Assembly (NCBI GenBank): GCA_030672945.1
Contig: DAOVFL010000062.1
Location: 1 to 5,855, forward strand
Direction of reading: 5' to 3'
DNA: 5,855 nt
From: Candidatus Bathyarchaeota archaeon
GTDB taxonomy: Archaea > Thermoproteota > Bathyarchaeia > Bathyarchaeales > Bathycorpusculaceae
The notes under the pieces were generated by a model. It was not told the DNA's origin, did not search any database, and saw nothing but the letters and a program-made list of their open reading frames with translations. Position 1 is the first letter of the stretch. Every line of letters starts with the position of its first letter. This document shows positions 1 through 5,040 of this stretch, piece by piece. The position numbers and the translations under genes were made by a program.

Positions 1-422
1 AGAAGCCAGTTAAGCATGGGGTTAAACAATCAAGAGTTATCGGTGGTGTTGATGCTGAGAGCCTTAAGGCTGGTTTGGAGTTTTACAGGGATGTTTTGGG
101 TGTTCCCCTTCATGCGTTTTCATCTGTTGAGGTGGCGGAAACGTCGAAGATTGCTGAGAATGCTTTTCGTTATGTTCAGATAGCTTATGCTGAGGAGTTA
201 AGGATGATTTGTGAAGAGGTTGGGTTAAGTTTTGATGAGGTGCGGGATGCGTGTAATACTAAGTGGAATGTAGAGATTTTGGAGGCTAGAGACGGTATTA
301 GTGGGCATTGTTTGACGAAGGATATTCGGTATTTGGCGTCGCTAACTGGTTCTAACGTGTTGATGAAGAGTGCTTTGGCTGTTGATAAGCAGTATAGGGA
401 GTGGCTAGCGAGTAAGAGCTGA
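1..422 (+). CDS. Nucleotide-sugar (UDP-glucose/GDP-mannose) dehydrogenase, 3' part, no C-terminal domain
   Basis: The reading frame is open from the left edge (first whole codon at 3) to a TGA at 420-422, about 139 residues. The 5' part lies outside the window. The family oxidises the C6 hydroxyl of a UDP- or GDP-sugar to a carboxylate with NAD in the cytoplasm, supplying uronic acids for surface glycans. Visible signs are the RVIGG segment after the Rossmann domain, the dimerisation-helix region AETSKIAENAFRYVQIAYAEE with its conserved Asn, and the catalytic-cysteine motif SGHCLTKD (Cys codon 309-311). Only 36 residues follow this Cys, so the usual C-terminal UDP-binding domain of roughly 100 residues is missing. 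The next gene starts 25 bp later, so the domain is not hidden in another frame. It could be a naturally short archaeal subfamily or a truncated gene; the smooth, charged C-terminus favours the former. Exact substrate unknown. Confidence 0.85.
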   Translation, partial: KPVKHGVKQSRVIGGVDAESLKAGLEFYRDVLGVPLHAFSSVEVAETSKIAENAFRYVQIAYAEELRMICEEVGLSFDEVRDACNTKWNVEILEARDGISGHCLTKDIRYLASLTGSNVLMKSALAVDKQYREWLASKS

Positions 423-447
423 AAAGGCTGCACTGCGTGGCTCTTTT

Positions 448-1169
448 ATGATTGTTGGGTTGAGGCATGATGTTAATGAGGTTTATGGTTTAAGGTGGGG
501 TTTGCCTAAGGTAATTTCTGTTGAGAAGAAATATGGTATTAGGTCTACGTTTTTTGTTCGTATTGATGTTGTTCGTTCTGATAAGGATTGTGTTGTTCTT
601 AGGCGAATCGTGGATGGAGGGTGGGAGATTGGTTTGCATCTGATTAACACTATTGGTGATTCTAGCTTCCTTCTTGTAGGGGTGAATTGGAGCTTTTAAG
701 GAAGCTTGTTGGTGTTCCGGTTTATGGTGTGACTCCTTGTGGAAAGACTATTGGGTTTAAGGGGGATGTTGCATGGAGAACTATGGATTTTCTTGGTTTG
801 GATTACATGGAAGGTTATGGTGTGCCTGATTTTAAGGTGGATACGTTTGTCATACCGACGCATTTGTCCTTTGACATTTTCTATGTAAGGAATTTTGGAG
901 AGAAGGAGGGTTATCGAAGGTTTAAAAAGGATTTGTTATGTAAGCTCGAAGAGGATAGATTGGCGACTGTTCTTGTGCATCCTGAATGGTTTGTGAGGTC
1001 TGTAGGAGGACATGGTCTGATGAAGATTCCATTGACCTTGTTGAGAAAGAAGACGATGAACAAGGCTTATGACAGATTTCTCTGTGAGTTCAAGGGAAAA
1101 ATCGAGTTTAAACGATACATCGACCTATATCATCTTATTATTAAGAAGGACATGCGGATGAACCGGTGA
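448..1169 (+). pseudogene. Polysaccharide deacetylase-like (NodB-type) gene, disrupted by a -1 frameshift
   Basis: Two overlapping frames make one protein of about 240 residues. The first runs from ATG 448 to TAA 697-699; the second carries the rest to TGA 1167-1169. They join near 667-671: the first frame reads GDSSF, and adding one base there (for example a third C in the CC at 669-670) continues into PSCRGELELLRKLVG. NodB-fold enzymes remove N- or O-acetyl groups from glycans using a metal bound by Asp-His-His. Seen here are an N-terminal RHDV motif (Asp8), the EIGLH segment as the likely metal-His region, and LVHPEWF near the C-terminus as the likely catalytic His. The residue after RHDV is Asn10, where a second Asp is usual, so the metal site may also be altered. 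No clear ribosome binding site precedes ATG 448; it lies 25 bp after the dehydrogenase and was probably translated from the same transcript. A sequencing error is the main alternative to a real mutation. Confidence 0.75.
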
Positions 1170-1347
1170 AGGTGTCGGTCTATACGGGATGAGCTTTCTA
1201 GGGTTTGAGATGCTAAACTGATTTCACCAGATTTTAAAGAGGACAATGCTCGGTGAAACCTTGTGTATTTTTAGGAGATAATTGAAGAACATGTATATTT
1301 TGACTCATGTCCCGCAGATCTTGAGAAGGGTAAATTGATATTTAACT
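1166..1347 (+). pseudogene. Decayed N-terminal fragment, possibly of a glycosyltransferase
   Basis: A GTG at 1166 overlaps the deacetylase stop and opens VKVSVYTG followed by TGA. One base shift gives GMSFLGFEMLN, then TGA, then FHQILKRTMLGETLCIFRR, TAA, and finally NMYILTHVPQILRRVN ending at TGA 1336-1338. These pieces are in order and resemble the start of a family-4-type glycosyltransferase: a first beta strand, then a later 'YILTHVPQILRRVN' strand-helix. The match is by eye only. At least one frameshift and several stops mean no functional product. A short frame starting TTG 1282 has a good AGGAG at 1273-1277 but encodes only 18 residues. The stretch could instead be ordinary intergenic DNA with chance protein-like text. 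Confidence 0.3.
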
Positions 1348-1360
1348 ATTTAATATGATA
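1341..1360 (+). promoter_or_regulatory. Archaeal TATA-type promoter for the pyruvyl transferase gene
   Basis: The AT-rich run TTTAACTATTTAATATGATA lies 26-45 bp upstream of the preferred GTG start at 1386. That is the distance expected for an archaeal TATA box giving a very short leader. It marks a transcription unit separate from the dehydrogenase-deacetylase pair. Confidence 0.5.
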
Positions 1361-1372
1361 TAAGTTGAAAAA

Positions 1373-1377
1373 GAGGG
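1373..1377 (+). promoter_or_regulatory. Shine-Dalgarno GAGGG deciding the GTG 1386 start
   Basis: GAGGG at 1373-1377 ends 8 bases before GTG 1386, ideal spacing. The upstream in-frame TTG at 1365 has no such site and lies between the TATA box and the likely transcription start, so GTG 1386 (protein start MKKILFISASF) is preferred. Confidence 0.55.
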
Positions 1378-1385
1378 ACTATAAT

Positions 1386-1957
1386 GTGAAGAAAATCCTT
1401 TTTATTAGTGCTAGCTTTCAAAACAAGGGCAGTGCTGCTATGCTGATAAGCACGCTAAAAATTTTTAGAAAGCTAATTCCTAATGGAGAATTTGCTTTGG
1501 CATCAAGTTATCCCGAGCTTGATCGAGAAAGAGCTAAAAAGTGCGGATTGAGAATTCTTGAATACCAATTCACTGTAAAGAATATTCTAAAGCCATTGAT
1601 TTCTATGGCTTCTGAACTTGTGAACACAAATGTTGTTGTAGATTTGAGTGGTTTCACTTTTTCCGATAAAGATAGAAGGAAAGGAATGCTCATTAAAGGA
1701 TTAACTATCATAATATGCAAGTTATTTCGAAAATCTGTCATTTTGTATTCGCAGAGCCTAGGCCCATTCAATTACAAATTTACAAGATTGTTATGCAAGG
1801 TCTGTTTGCAAAGAGCAAATGTTATCGTCGTTAGGGGGATTTCAAGGAGCCATCTACATAGTTTAGGAATAAAAAAAATGTATACGTTTATGCTGATTCT
1901 GCTTTTCTTTTAGACACTGTTCCGCAAAAACGGCTAGAGCGCGCGCGGGGGAATTAA
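1386..1957 (+). pseudogene. Polysaccharide pyruvyl transferase (CsaB/WcaK family), frameshifted and truncated
   Basis: Family members transfer pyruvate from phosphoenolpyruvate to sugars of surface polysaccharides, forming ketals that anchor S-layer proteins or add charge. The N-terminal Rossmann-like half is clear: MKKILFISASFQNKGSAAML at residues 1-20, VVDLSG near 84-89, YSQSLGPF at 121-128, then RANVIVVRGISRSHLHSLGI. At an A8 run (1871-1878) the frame breaks and TAG follows at 1911-1913. In the other forward frame the expected text continues as VYVYADSAFLLDTVPQKR, matching the family's 'D-S-A-F-L-L' segment, so one A appears to be missing. That frame ends at TAA 1955-1957, inside the left repeat of the inserted element. 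About 190 residues remain of a usual 350-400, so the gene is broken even if the A-run slips. Family assignment is firm; the sugar acceptor is unknown. Confidence 0.75.
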
Positions 1958-1991
1958 ATAAATGGTTAAAAATGGTCTTTATTCTCTTTTT
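1941..1991 (+). repeat. Left terminal inverted repeat of the 481-bp element
   Basis: It matches the reverse complement of 2371-2421 at 43 of 51 positions without gaps. It opens with a GC-rich block that stands out from the AT-rich surroundings. It holds the stop codon of the winged-helix gene (1979-1981) and the TAA that ends the shifted pyruvyl transferase frame (1955-1957). Confidence 0.75.
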
Positions 1992-2362
1992 AGGATTTGG
2001 GGGCAATTTTGGGCTTCACACCGTTTCCTTGTTTTCTTGCAGTATCGGCCTTTCTCGAACCTGCAGAGGTGCCGTAGCTTCTGGAAGGTTAGGCTGACAA
2101 TCGTGTTGTAGGGCTCTGTCAGGGCTAGATCGACCCTACGTCTAAGCTTCGGAGGCAAGGAGTAGGTGAAAGCGGGCCTTCCACAATCTTTCTTTGGCTT
2201 CTTTGCCTTCACGATGAAACGTTCGCGTTCCAATCTTGAAAGGTGAAGCCTCAGAGTGTTGTGAGAGAACCTTACCTCCCGCAGGAGCTCCTTGAACTCC
2301 TTGGGTTTACCATCCTTCAGTACTGCTAATATTTGTCTATCAAACAAGTCCATAATAGACAT
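1979..2362 (-). CDS. Winged helix-turn-helix DNA-binding protein with C-terminal four-cysteine motif
   Basis: An intact 127-residue gene, ATG at 2362 (a second in-frame ATG at 2353, Met4, is possible). Residues about 8-50 form a helix-turn-helix: DRQILAVL, then KEFKELLREV, then the likely recognition helix SHNTLRLHLSRLERERF. Residues 51-69 look like the beta wing, with GRPAFTYSLP resembling the 'GRP-x-x-x-Y-x-L' wing of ArsR/MarR-like regulators. A basic linker leads to a tail with Cys100, Cys108, Cys115 and Cys120 (spacing C-x7-C-x6-C-x4-C), able to bind zinc or an iron-sulfur cluster; Cys60 lies in the wing. It probably acts as a cytoplasmic DNA-binding regulator and could bind the repeats that hold its own promoter. 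Codons are richer in C and G at third positions than in flanking genes, in line with transfer. The gene fills almost the whole mobile element. Target and ligand are unknown. Confidence 0.8.
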   Translation of the reverse strand: MSIMDLFDRQILAVLKDGKPKEFKELLREVRFSHNTLRLHLSRLERERFIVKAKKPKKDCGRPAFTYSLPPKLRRRVDLALTEPYNTIVSLTFQKLRHLCRFEKGRYCKKTRKRCEAQNCPQILKRE

Positions 2363-2370
2363 AAATACGC

Positions 2371-2421
2371 AAAAGAAGAATAAAAACCATTTTACACCAA
2401 TTATTTAACTCGCCCGCGCGC
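2371..2421 (-). repeat. Right terminal inverted repeat of the 481-bp element
   Basis: Inverted copy of 1941-1991, with mismatches scattered and no gaps. Read on the minus strand, it supplies the upstream region of the winged-helix gene, whose ATG lies 9 bp beyond the repeat's inner edge. Confidence 0.75.
2401..2408 (-). promoter_or_regulatory. TATA-like box for the winged-helix gene, inside the right inverted repeat
   Basis: On the minus strand TTAAATAA is centred about 42 bp upstream of the ATG at 2362, so transcription would start near 2379 with a leader of about 17 bases. No Shine-Dalgarno is visible, fitting a near-leaderless message. The same octamer is conserved in the left repeat (1954-1961, plus strand), where it points into the 3' end of the gene. 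Confidence 0.45.
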
Positions 2422-2423
2422 AT

Positions 2424-2800
2424 GATATAAACTTTGACAAGCTTTGCTATCGGTATCCTCCTTCTGAAATTCTAGAAATGTTCAAAAATTAAACTCGAAG
2501 ATCATAGTTGTTACTCATCCAACGTACGTGAATCGTCGATCTATGTTATCCAAGAAAGGACTAACATTGTAAACATTTTCTTTTCTATTAAATAGTGGGA
2601 TACGTTTCGAAAAGATCAGAATTGAATAAGCGTTAGCCTGTTTAGAAATTCCTGTTGGCTTCGTGTCTATAGGTTGGTTTATACGTGAATAAGTCTGAAA
2701 CTCTACGTGCACCAGGTGCACGGCCCAAAAAAACTATCAACAAGGAAAACCGTGCAACCCACAACAAACCAACGAACTTCTAAACGCCCTGGTGTGCGCT
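2424..2800 (+). pseudogene. Decayed sequence, possibly the 3' part of the disrupted pyruvyl transferase gene
   Basis: There is no intact gene here, but protein-like fragments appear in order on the plus strand. DINFDKLCYRYPPSEILEMF is at 2424-2483. KLNSKIIVVTHPTYVNRRSM follows in another frame (about 2488-2547). ALACLEIPVGFVSIGWFIRE (about 2630-2689) recalls the family's C-terminal 'A-L-x-x-x-I-P-V-x-x-I-G-W' segment. After two stops in the same frame comes NPQQTNELLNAL (about 2756-2791), similar to the tail helix. The spacing is too short for a complete C-terminal half, so an internal deletion would be needed. The assignment is by eye and tentative; only the IGW segment is reasonably persuasive. 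Confidence 0.3.
2706..2722. repeat. 17-bp perfect palindrome CGTGCACC-A-GGTGCACG
   Basis: Eight-base arms around a single A are perfectly complementary. It lies about 82 bp upstream of the GT2 TATA box, outside any intact gene. Such a site could be an operator for a dimeric regulator, a small recombination site or chance. No second copy occurs in the window. Confidence 0.5.
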
Positions 2801-2803
2801 AAC

Positions 2804-2815
2804 TTTCTATATAAG
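2804..2815 (+). promoter_or_regulatory. Archaeal TATA box for the GT2 gene
   Basis: TTTCTATATAAG is centred about 35 bp before the TTG start at 2844, predicting a start of transcription near 2835. A Shine-Dalgarno-like TGAGGA at 2833-2838 precedes the TTG by 5 bases. It is the clearest promoter in the window. Confidence 0.6.
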
Positions 2816-2843
2816 TTCTTAATTATTAGAAATGAGGATTTAG

Positions 2844-3809
2844 TTGAAGCAACGAATCTCGATTATCGTCTTGAATTGGAATGGTAAAAAATGGCTTAAA
2901 AATTGTCTTTCTTCAATTTTAGCACAGAACGTGGATGAAGGTTTTGAAGTAATGCTTGTAGATAACGGTTCTACAGATGGCAGCGTTGCCTTTGTTAGAG
3001 GTCATTTTCCTGCAGTGAAGGTAGTGAAGTTGGGTAGGAATTTTGGGTTTGCTGAAGGTAATAATCGTGGCTTGGAATATGCTGTAGGCGACTACCTTGT
3101 TTTTGTTAACATGGACACCGAGACGGAAAGCGACTGGCTCAAGAGCCTTGTCGACGCGGCCGACAAACATCCGGAGTATCAACTCCTTTGCAGTATACAA
3201 ACCCCGAGCCAAGAAAAAAACAGGGTGAGAACTTTGAATGCTTATGGAGGTGTTACCTGCAGCCCCTATGAGAGTGCATGGAAGATAACAGATTCTTTGT
3301 TTGCCAGTGGAGCTTGTTTTTTAATCAAGAGGGAATGGTTAGAGAGACTTGGCTATCTTTTTGACCAGTTTTACTTCTGTTTCGGTGAGGACAAGGAGTT
3401 GTCGCTTCGCACGATCTTGCAGGGTGGTCGTATTGGATACGTCAGGGATAGTCAAATTTACCACCATGGCGGAGGCGCTGATTTTCCTTCTTTTCGGACA
3501 GCAAGTTTGGCCTCTCGGAACTCTTTGTTGACGTATTACAAGTTGTTTTTGCCACAAAATTTTGCCCGTATTTTCTTAGTTGAGGTGTTGTATATTGTCC
3601 TTAAACTGCTTGTGCGATTTAAACAATTTAAGACTACACTAGGCGCGTTGAAAGGAGTGGTGGATTTTTTCTTCAGTTTTCGTCGTTATGAAGAGTATCG
3701 TAGACAATTTTTGAAAATTAAGCGAAGAGAAGATAAATACGTGTTTGAGAGGCTTTTGTACAAAAGAGAAATTGAAAAGAAACTAATAAAAAAGATTTAC
3801 GGAATCTGA
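2844..3809 (+). CDS. GT2-family glycosyltransferase (rhamnosyltransferase-like)
   Basis: An intact 321-residue inverting GT-A enzyme that transfers a sugar from a nucleotide donor to a growing surface glycan at the inner face of the membrane. The GT2 features are in order: ISIIVLNWNGKKWLKNCLSS at the start, VDNGSTDGS with Asp40 and Asp45, GRNFGFAEGNNRG at 64-76, NMDTE with metal-binding Asp91 and Glu93, FASGACFLIKR at 153-163 and the catalytic-base region FGEDKELSLR with Glu182 and Asp183. The length is normal. The C-terminus (about 240-262, FARIFLVEVLYIVLKLLVRF) is hydrophobic and amphipathic and is followed by a very basic tail, suggesting membrane association. The TTG start is supported by the TGAGGA site and by the conserved first strand beginning four residues in. 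The gene has its own promoter and is the only intact glycosyltransferase here. Donor and acceptor cannot be read from sequence. Confidence 0.92.
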   Translation: MKQRISIIVLNWNGKKWLKNCLSSILAQNVDEGFEVMLVDNGSTDGSVAFVRGHFPAVKVVKLGRNFGFAEGNNRGLEYAVGDYLVFVNMDTETESDWLKSLVDAADKHPEYQLLCSIQTPSQEKNRVRTLNAYGGVTCSPYESAWKITDSLFASGACFLIKREWLERLGYLFDQFYFCFGEDKELSLRTILQGGRIGYVRDSQIYHHGGGADFPSFRTASLASRNSLLTYYKLFLPQNFARIFLVEVLYIVLKLLVRFKQFKTTLGALKGVVDFFFSFRRYEEYRRQFLKIKRREDKYVFERLLYKREIEKKLIKKIYGI

Positions 3810-3850
3810 CATAGTTAGTCGAAACACAATTCAAACATACTGTTATACTA

Positions 3851-4020
3851 CTAAATTTTCTTGGTCACAATTGTTATGATGTCCATTGTTTTTCCAAGCA
3901 TCCATAGGGCCTGAATTGAGAACCAACTTTTATGAAATGTTGCGATATTCCACTTACTATACTTTTCAAAATCCCTCGCTTATATAGGTCAGTGGCACGG
4001 GTTTTAGCATTTTCTAACCT
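3851..4020 (-). pseudogene. Remnant of the 3' end of an unidentified gene
   Basis: On the minus strand, downstream of the methyltransferase, a frame from 3979 to TAG 3853-3851 encodes 42 residues, including RDFEKYSKWNIATFHKSW and then WMLGKTMDIITIVTKK. The hydrophobic end with a closing K-K looks like a true protein C-terminus. Just upstream, another frame (4020 to about 3979) gives RLENAKTRATDLYK, which would join it if one base were restored. No start codon or ribosome binding site fits. Together they look like the last 55-60 residues of a protein; the 'D-I-I-T-I-V-x-K-K' end recalls C-terminal strands of SAM-dependent methyltransferases, but I cannot name it. The neighbouring intact methyltransferase is in the same orientation, so this may be a leftover from a former minus-strand operon. 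Confidence 0.45.
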
Positions 4021-4038
4021 TTATTTTCCTCCGACAGA

Positions 4039-4776
4039 TTACACAAAGAAAACGCCTATACCGTATCCGCCTTGTTCATGATCTTTAACAAATTCGATAA
4101 AATTGAAGTTATGCTTATTTTCACCCCAAAATCTGGGTACGCCCCCTACATTTTCTGGAGGTCCTGGAACTATATCATGGAAGGCTATTATCCCACCTTT
4201 CCTAACCAACCTACTATATATCTCAAAATCCCTCTTTACACCGTTATACGTGTGATCTCCATCTATGAGAAGTAAGTCTAGCTTATACCTTTCCAGGATC
4301 TTTTTAACCATGTTAAGAGTGGCAAGTGCGTGAGAATCTTCACGAATGAGATGTATCTTTTGCTTATGCATTGCGAATGATTTGTAGAGAGGTTTTCTCC
4401 ATTCAGGATAGCCACCACCAAATCGACCACCTGGAAGATCTATACTGATTATCATAGCATCTGGACTTGAAACCCTCGCAAATAAAAACAGAGTTCCACC
4501 TCCAGCAGTACCTATCTCTAAGATAAACTTTGGCTTATGCTTTGCCAAAAACCTCAGAAGTTCCGTAATCTCCTCCTTCACCTGTGCTGGTCTTATAGTC
4601 CATGACTTGAATGGAAAAACATTAAAAATATGAAAAGCTAAATCCACATAATCCTCTATGCTTTTGCAGTTGTTCGCCTTTTGTTCAAGTATGACAGCGG
4701 CAAACTTGAGGGAAATCCTCGTGTTAATTAGTGTGTGGAGAAGGCTACTAATTATCGTTCTTAACCTTCTACTCAT
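4039..4776 (-). CDS. Class I SAM-dependent methyltransferase (Methyltransf_24 / cephalosporin hydroxylase-like)
   Basis: An intact gene of about 245 residues. ATG 4776 is taken as start; an in-frame GTG at 4785 would add three residues, and neither has a clear ribosome binding site. Counting from the GTG, the SAM-binding glycine loop is ILEIGTAGGGT at 88-98, the acidic end of strand 2 is ISIDLP at 113-118, and the signature LLLIDGDHTYNGVKRDFE lies at 171-188, followed by GGIIAFHDI at 197-205. The D-G-D-H-x-Y pattern and the downstream H-D are typical of the CmcI-like subgroup, which methylates sugars and other small molecules and can bind a divalent metal. The basic N-terminal helix (RRLRTIISSLLHTL) is extra to the fold and may touch the membrane. 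In this context an O-methyl sugar modification is the likely job, but the substrate is not shown. Transcribed against its neighbours. Confidence 0.85.
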   Translation of the reverse strand: MSRRLRTIISSLLHTLINTRISLKFAAVILEQKANNCKSIEDYVDLAFHIFNVFPFKSWTIRPAQVKEEITELLRFLAKHKPKFILEIGTAGGGTLFLFARVSSPDAMIISIDLPGGRFGGGYPEWRKPLYKSFAMHKQKIHLIREDSHALATLNMVKKILERYKLDLLLIDGDHTYNGVKRDFEIYSRLVRKGGIIAFHDIVPGPPENVGGVPRFWGENKHNFNFIEFVKDHEQGGYGIGVFFV

Positions 4777-4820
4777 TTTTATCACTGCTTGTGTATTCTA
4801 CAATTTACGCTAAGACGATG

Positions 4821-4834
4821 ATTTATTAATTATT
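4821..4834. promoter_or_regulatory. Shared AT-rich box between the methyltransferase and the RmlD remnant
   Basis: ATTTATTAATTATT is nearly symmetric and reads as TATA-like on both strands. It lies about 50 bp upstream of the methyltransferase ATG (4776) and 14-27 bp upstream of ATG 4848 on the plus strand. It fits the minus-strand gene well; for the plus strand the spacing is shorter than usual. Confidence 0.35.
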
Positions 4835-4847
4835 GTGTGTGAGAAAT

Positions 4848-5009
4848 ATGTGTAATCAGCTAGCGAGTGCAAAAACGGAGAAACTGATTGTAACTGATGC
4901 GAGTGGACTACTCGGTAGCAAAATAGTTAAACTTGCTAAAAAAGGACTATAGAGTTATACCTCTGCGCAACAGTGCGCGCTGTAAAAAAGGCTTAAAAGT
5001 ACATGTGTG
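4848..5009 (+). pseudogene. N-terminal remnant of an RmlD-like NAD(P)-dependent sugar reductase/epimerase
   Basis: ATG 4848 opens a 34-residue frame ending at TAG 4950-4952. It contains EKLIVTDASGLLGSKIVKLA, plainly the first Rossmann strand, glycine loop and helix of the extended short-chain dehydrogenase group (dTDP-4-dehydrorhamnose reductase type). The loop usually reads T-G-x-x-G-x-x-G; here the first Gly is Asp (TDASGLLG). One base shift after the A-run at 4938-4943 continues the protein as DYRVIPLRNSARCKKGLKVHV to TGA 5007-5009, as expected for the second strand of such a reductase. Nothing further is recognisable, and the CDP-alcohol transferase begins 19-31 bp later. A frameshift, a lost Gly and a missing 80 percent of the protein make it dead. 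It suggests the locus once made a deoxysugar such as rhamnose. Confidence 0.7.
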
Positions 5010-5040
5010 AATCATCCATTCGACAGCGTTGGTGGTTAAG

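Larger units (their letters stand above)
1941..2421. mobile_element. 481-bp terminal-inverted-repeat element carrying one winged-helix gene
   Basis: The outer 51 bases at each end are inverted copies of each other with 43 of 51 matches, beginning GCGCGCGGG and continuing through a TTAAATAA block and an ATGGT block. Between them is only the minus-strand winged-helix gene, which starts 9 bp inside the right repeat and ends inside the left one. No transposase fits. The left edge cuts the pyruvyl transferase frame. No unambiguous target duplication is visible, although the palindromic GCGCGC at both outer ends could be a duplicated target rather than part of the repeat. It may be a non-autonomous MITE-like element mobilised by a transposase elsewhere, or a small selfish regulator cassette. 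The structure is seen directly; mobility is inferred. Confidence 0.6.

Noticed and set aside
687..1169. Independent gene starting at TTG 687
   Set aside because: There is no ribosome binding site, and its protein begins in the middle of the deacetylase fold; it is the second half of the frameshifted gene.
1261..1338. Small gene at TTG 1282 with a good AGGAG site
   Set aside because: It encodes only 18 residues and fits better as part of the decayed upstream fragment.
1508..1771. Minus-strand open frame of 87 codons inside the pyruvyl transferase gene
   Set aside because: It is a shadow of a plus-strand gene with clear family motifs.
2515..2721. Minus-strand open frame of 68 codons
   Set aside because: No promoter, ribosome binding site or recognisable motif; it overlaps the decayed plus-strand fragments and reads as chance.
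3339..3557. Open frames on both strands within the GT2 gene
   Set aside because: They overlap the catalytic E-D region of an unmistakable glycosyltransferase and have no signals of their own.
4072..4275. Plus-strand open frame of 67 codons within the methyltransferase
   Set aside because: It lies antisense to the methyltransferase core motifs and has no start signals.
1924..4882. Shared 10-mer GCAAAAACGG at 1924 and 4869, and GCTAGCGAGT near 404 and 4859, as att or duplication sites
   Set aside because: Ten-base matches do not extend and are expected by chance or as common codon runs.
4963..4980. GCGCA-ACAG-TGCGC inverted repeat as a terminator or CRISPR-like repeat
   Set aside because: The arms are only five bases, there is no following T-run and no repetition; it lies within the RmlD remnant.
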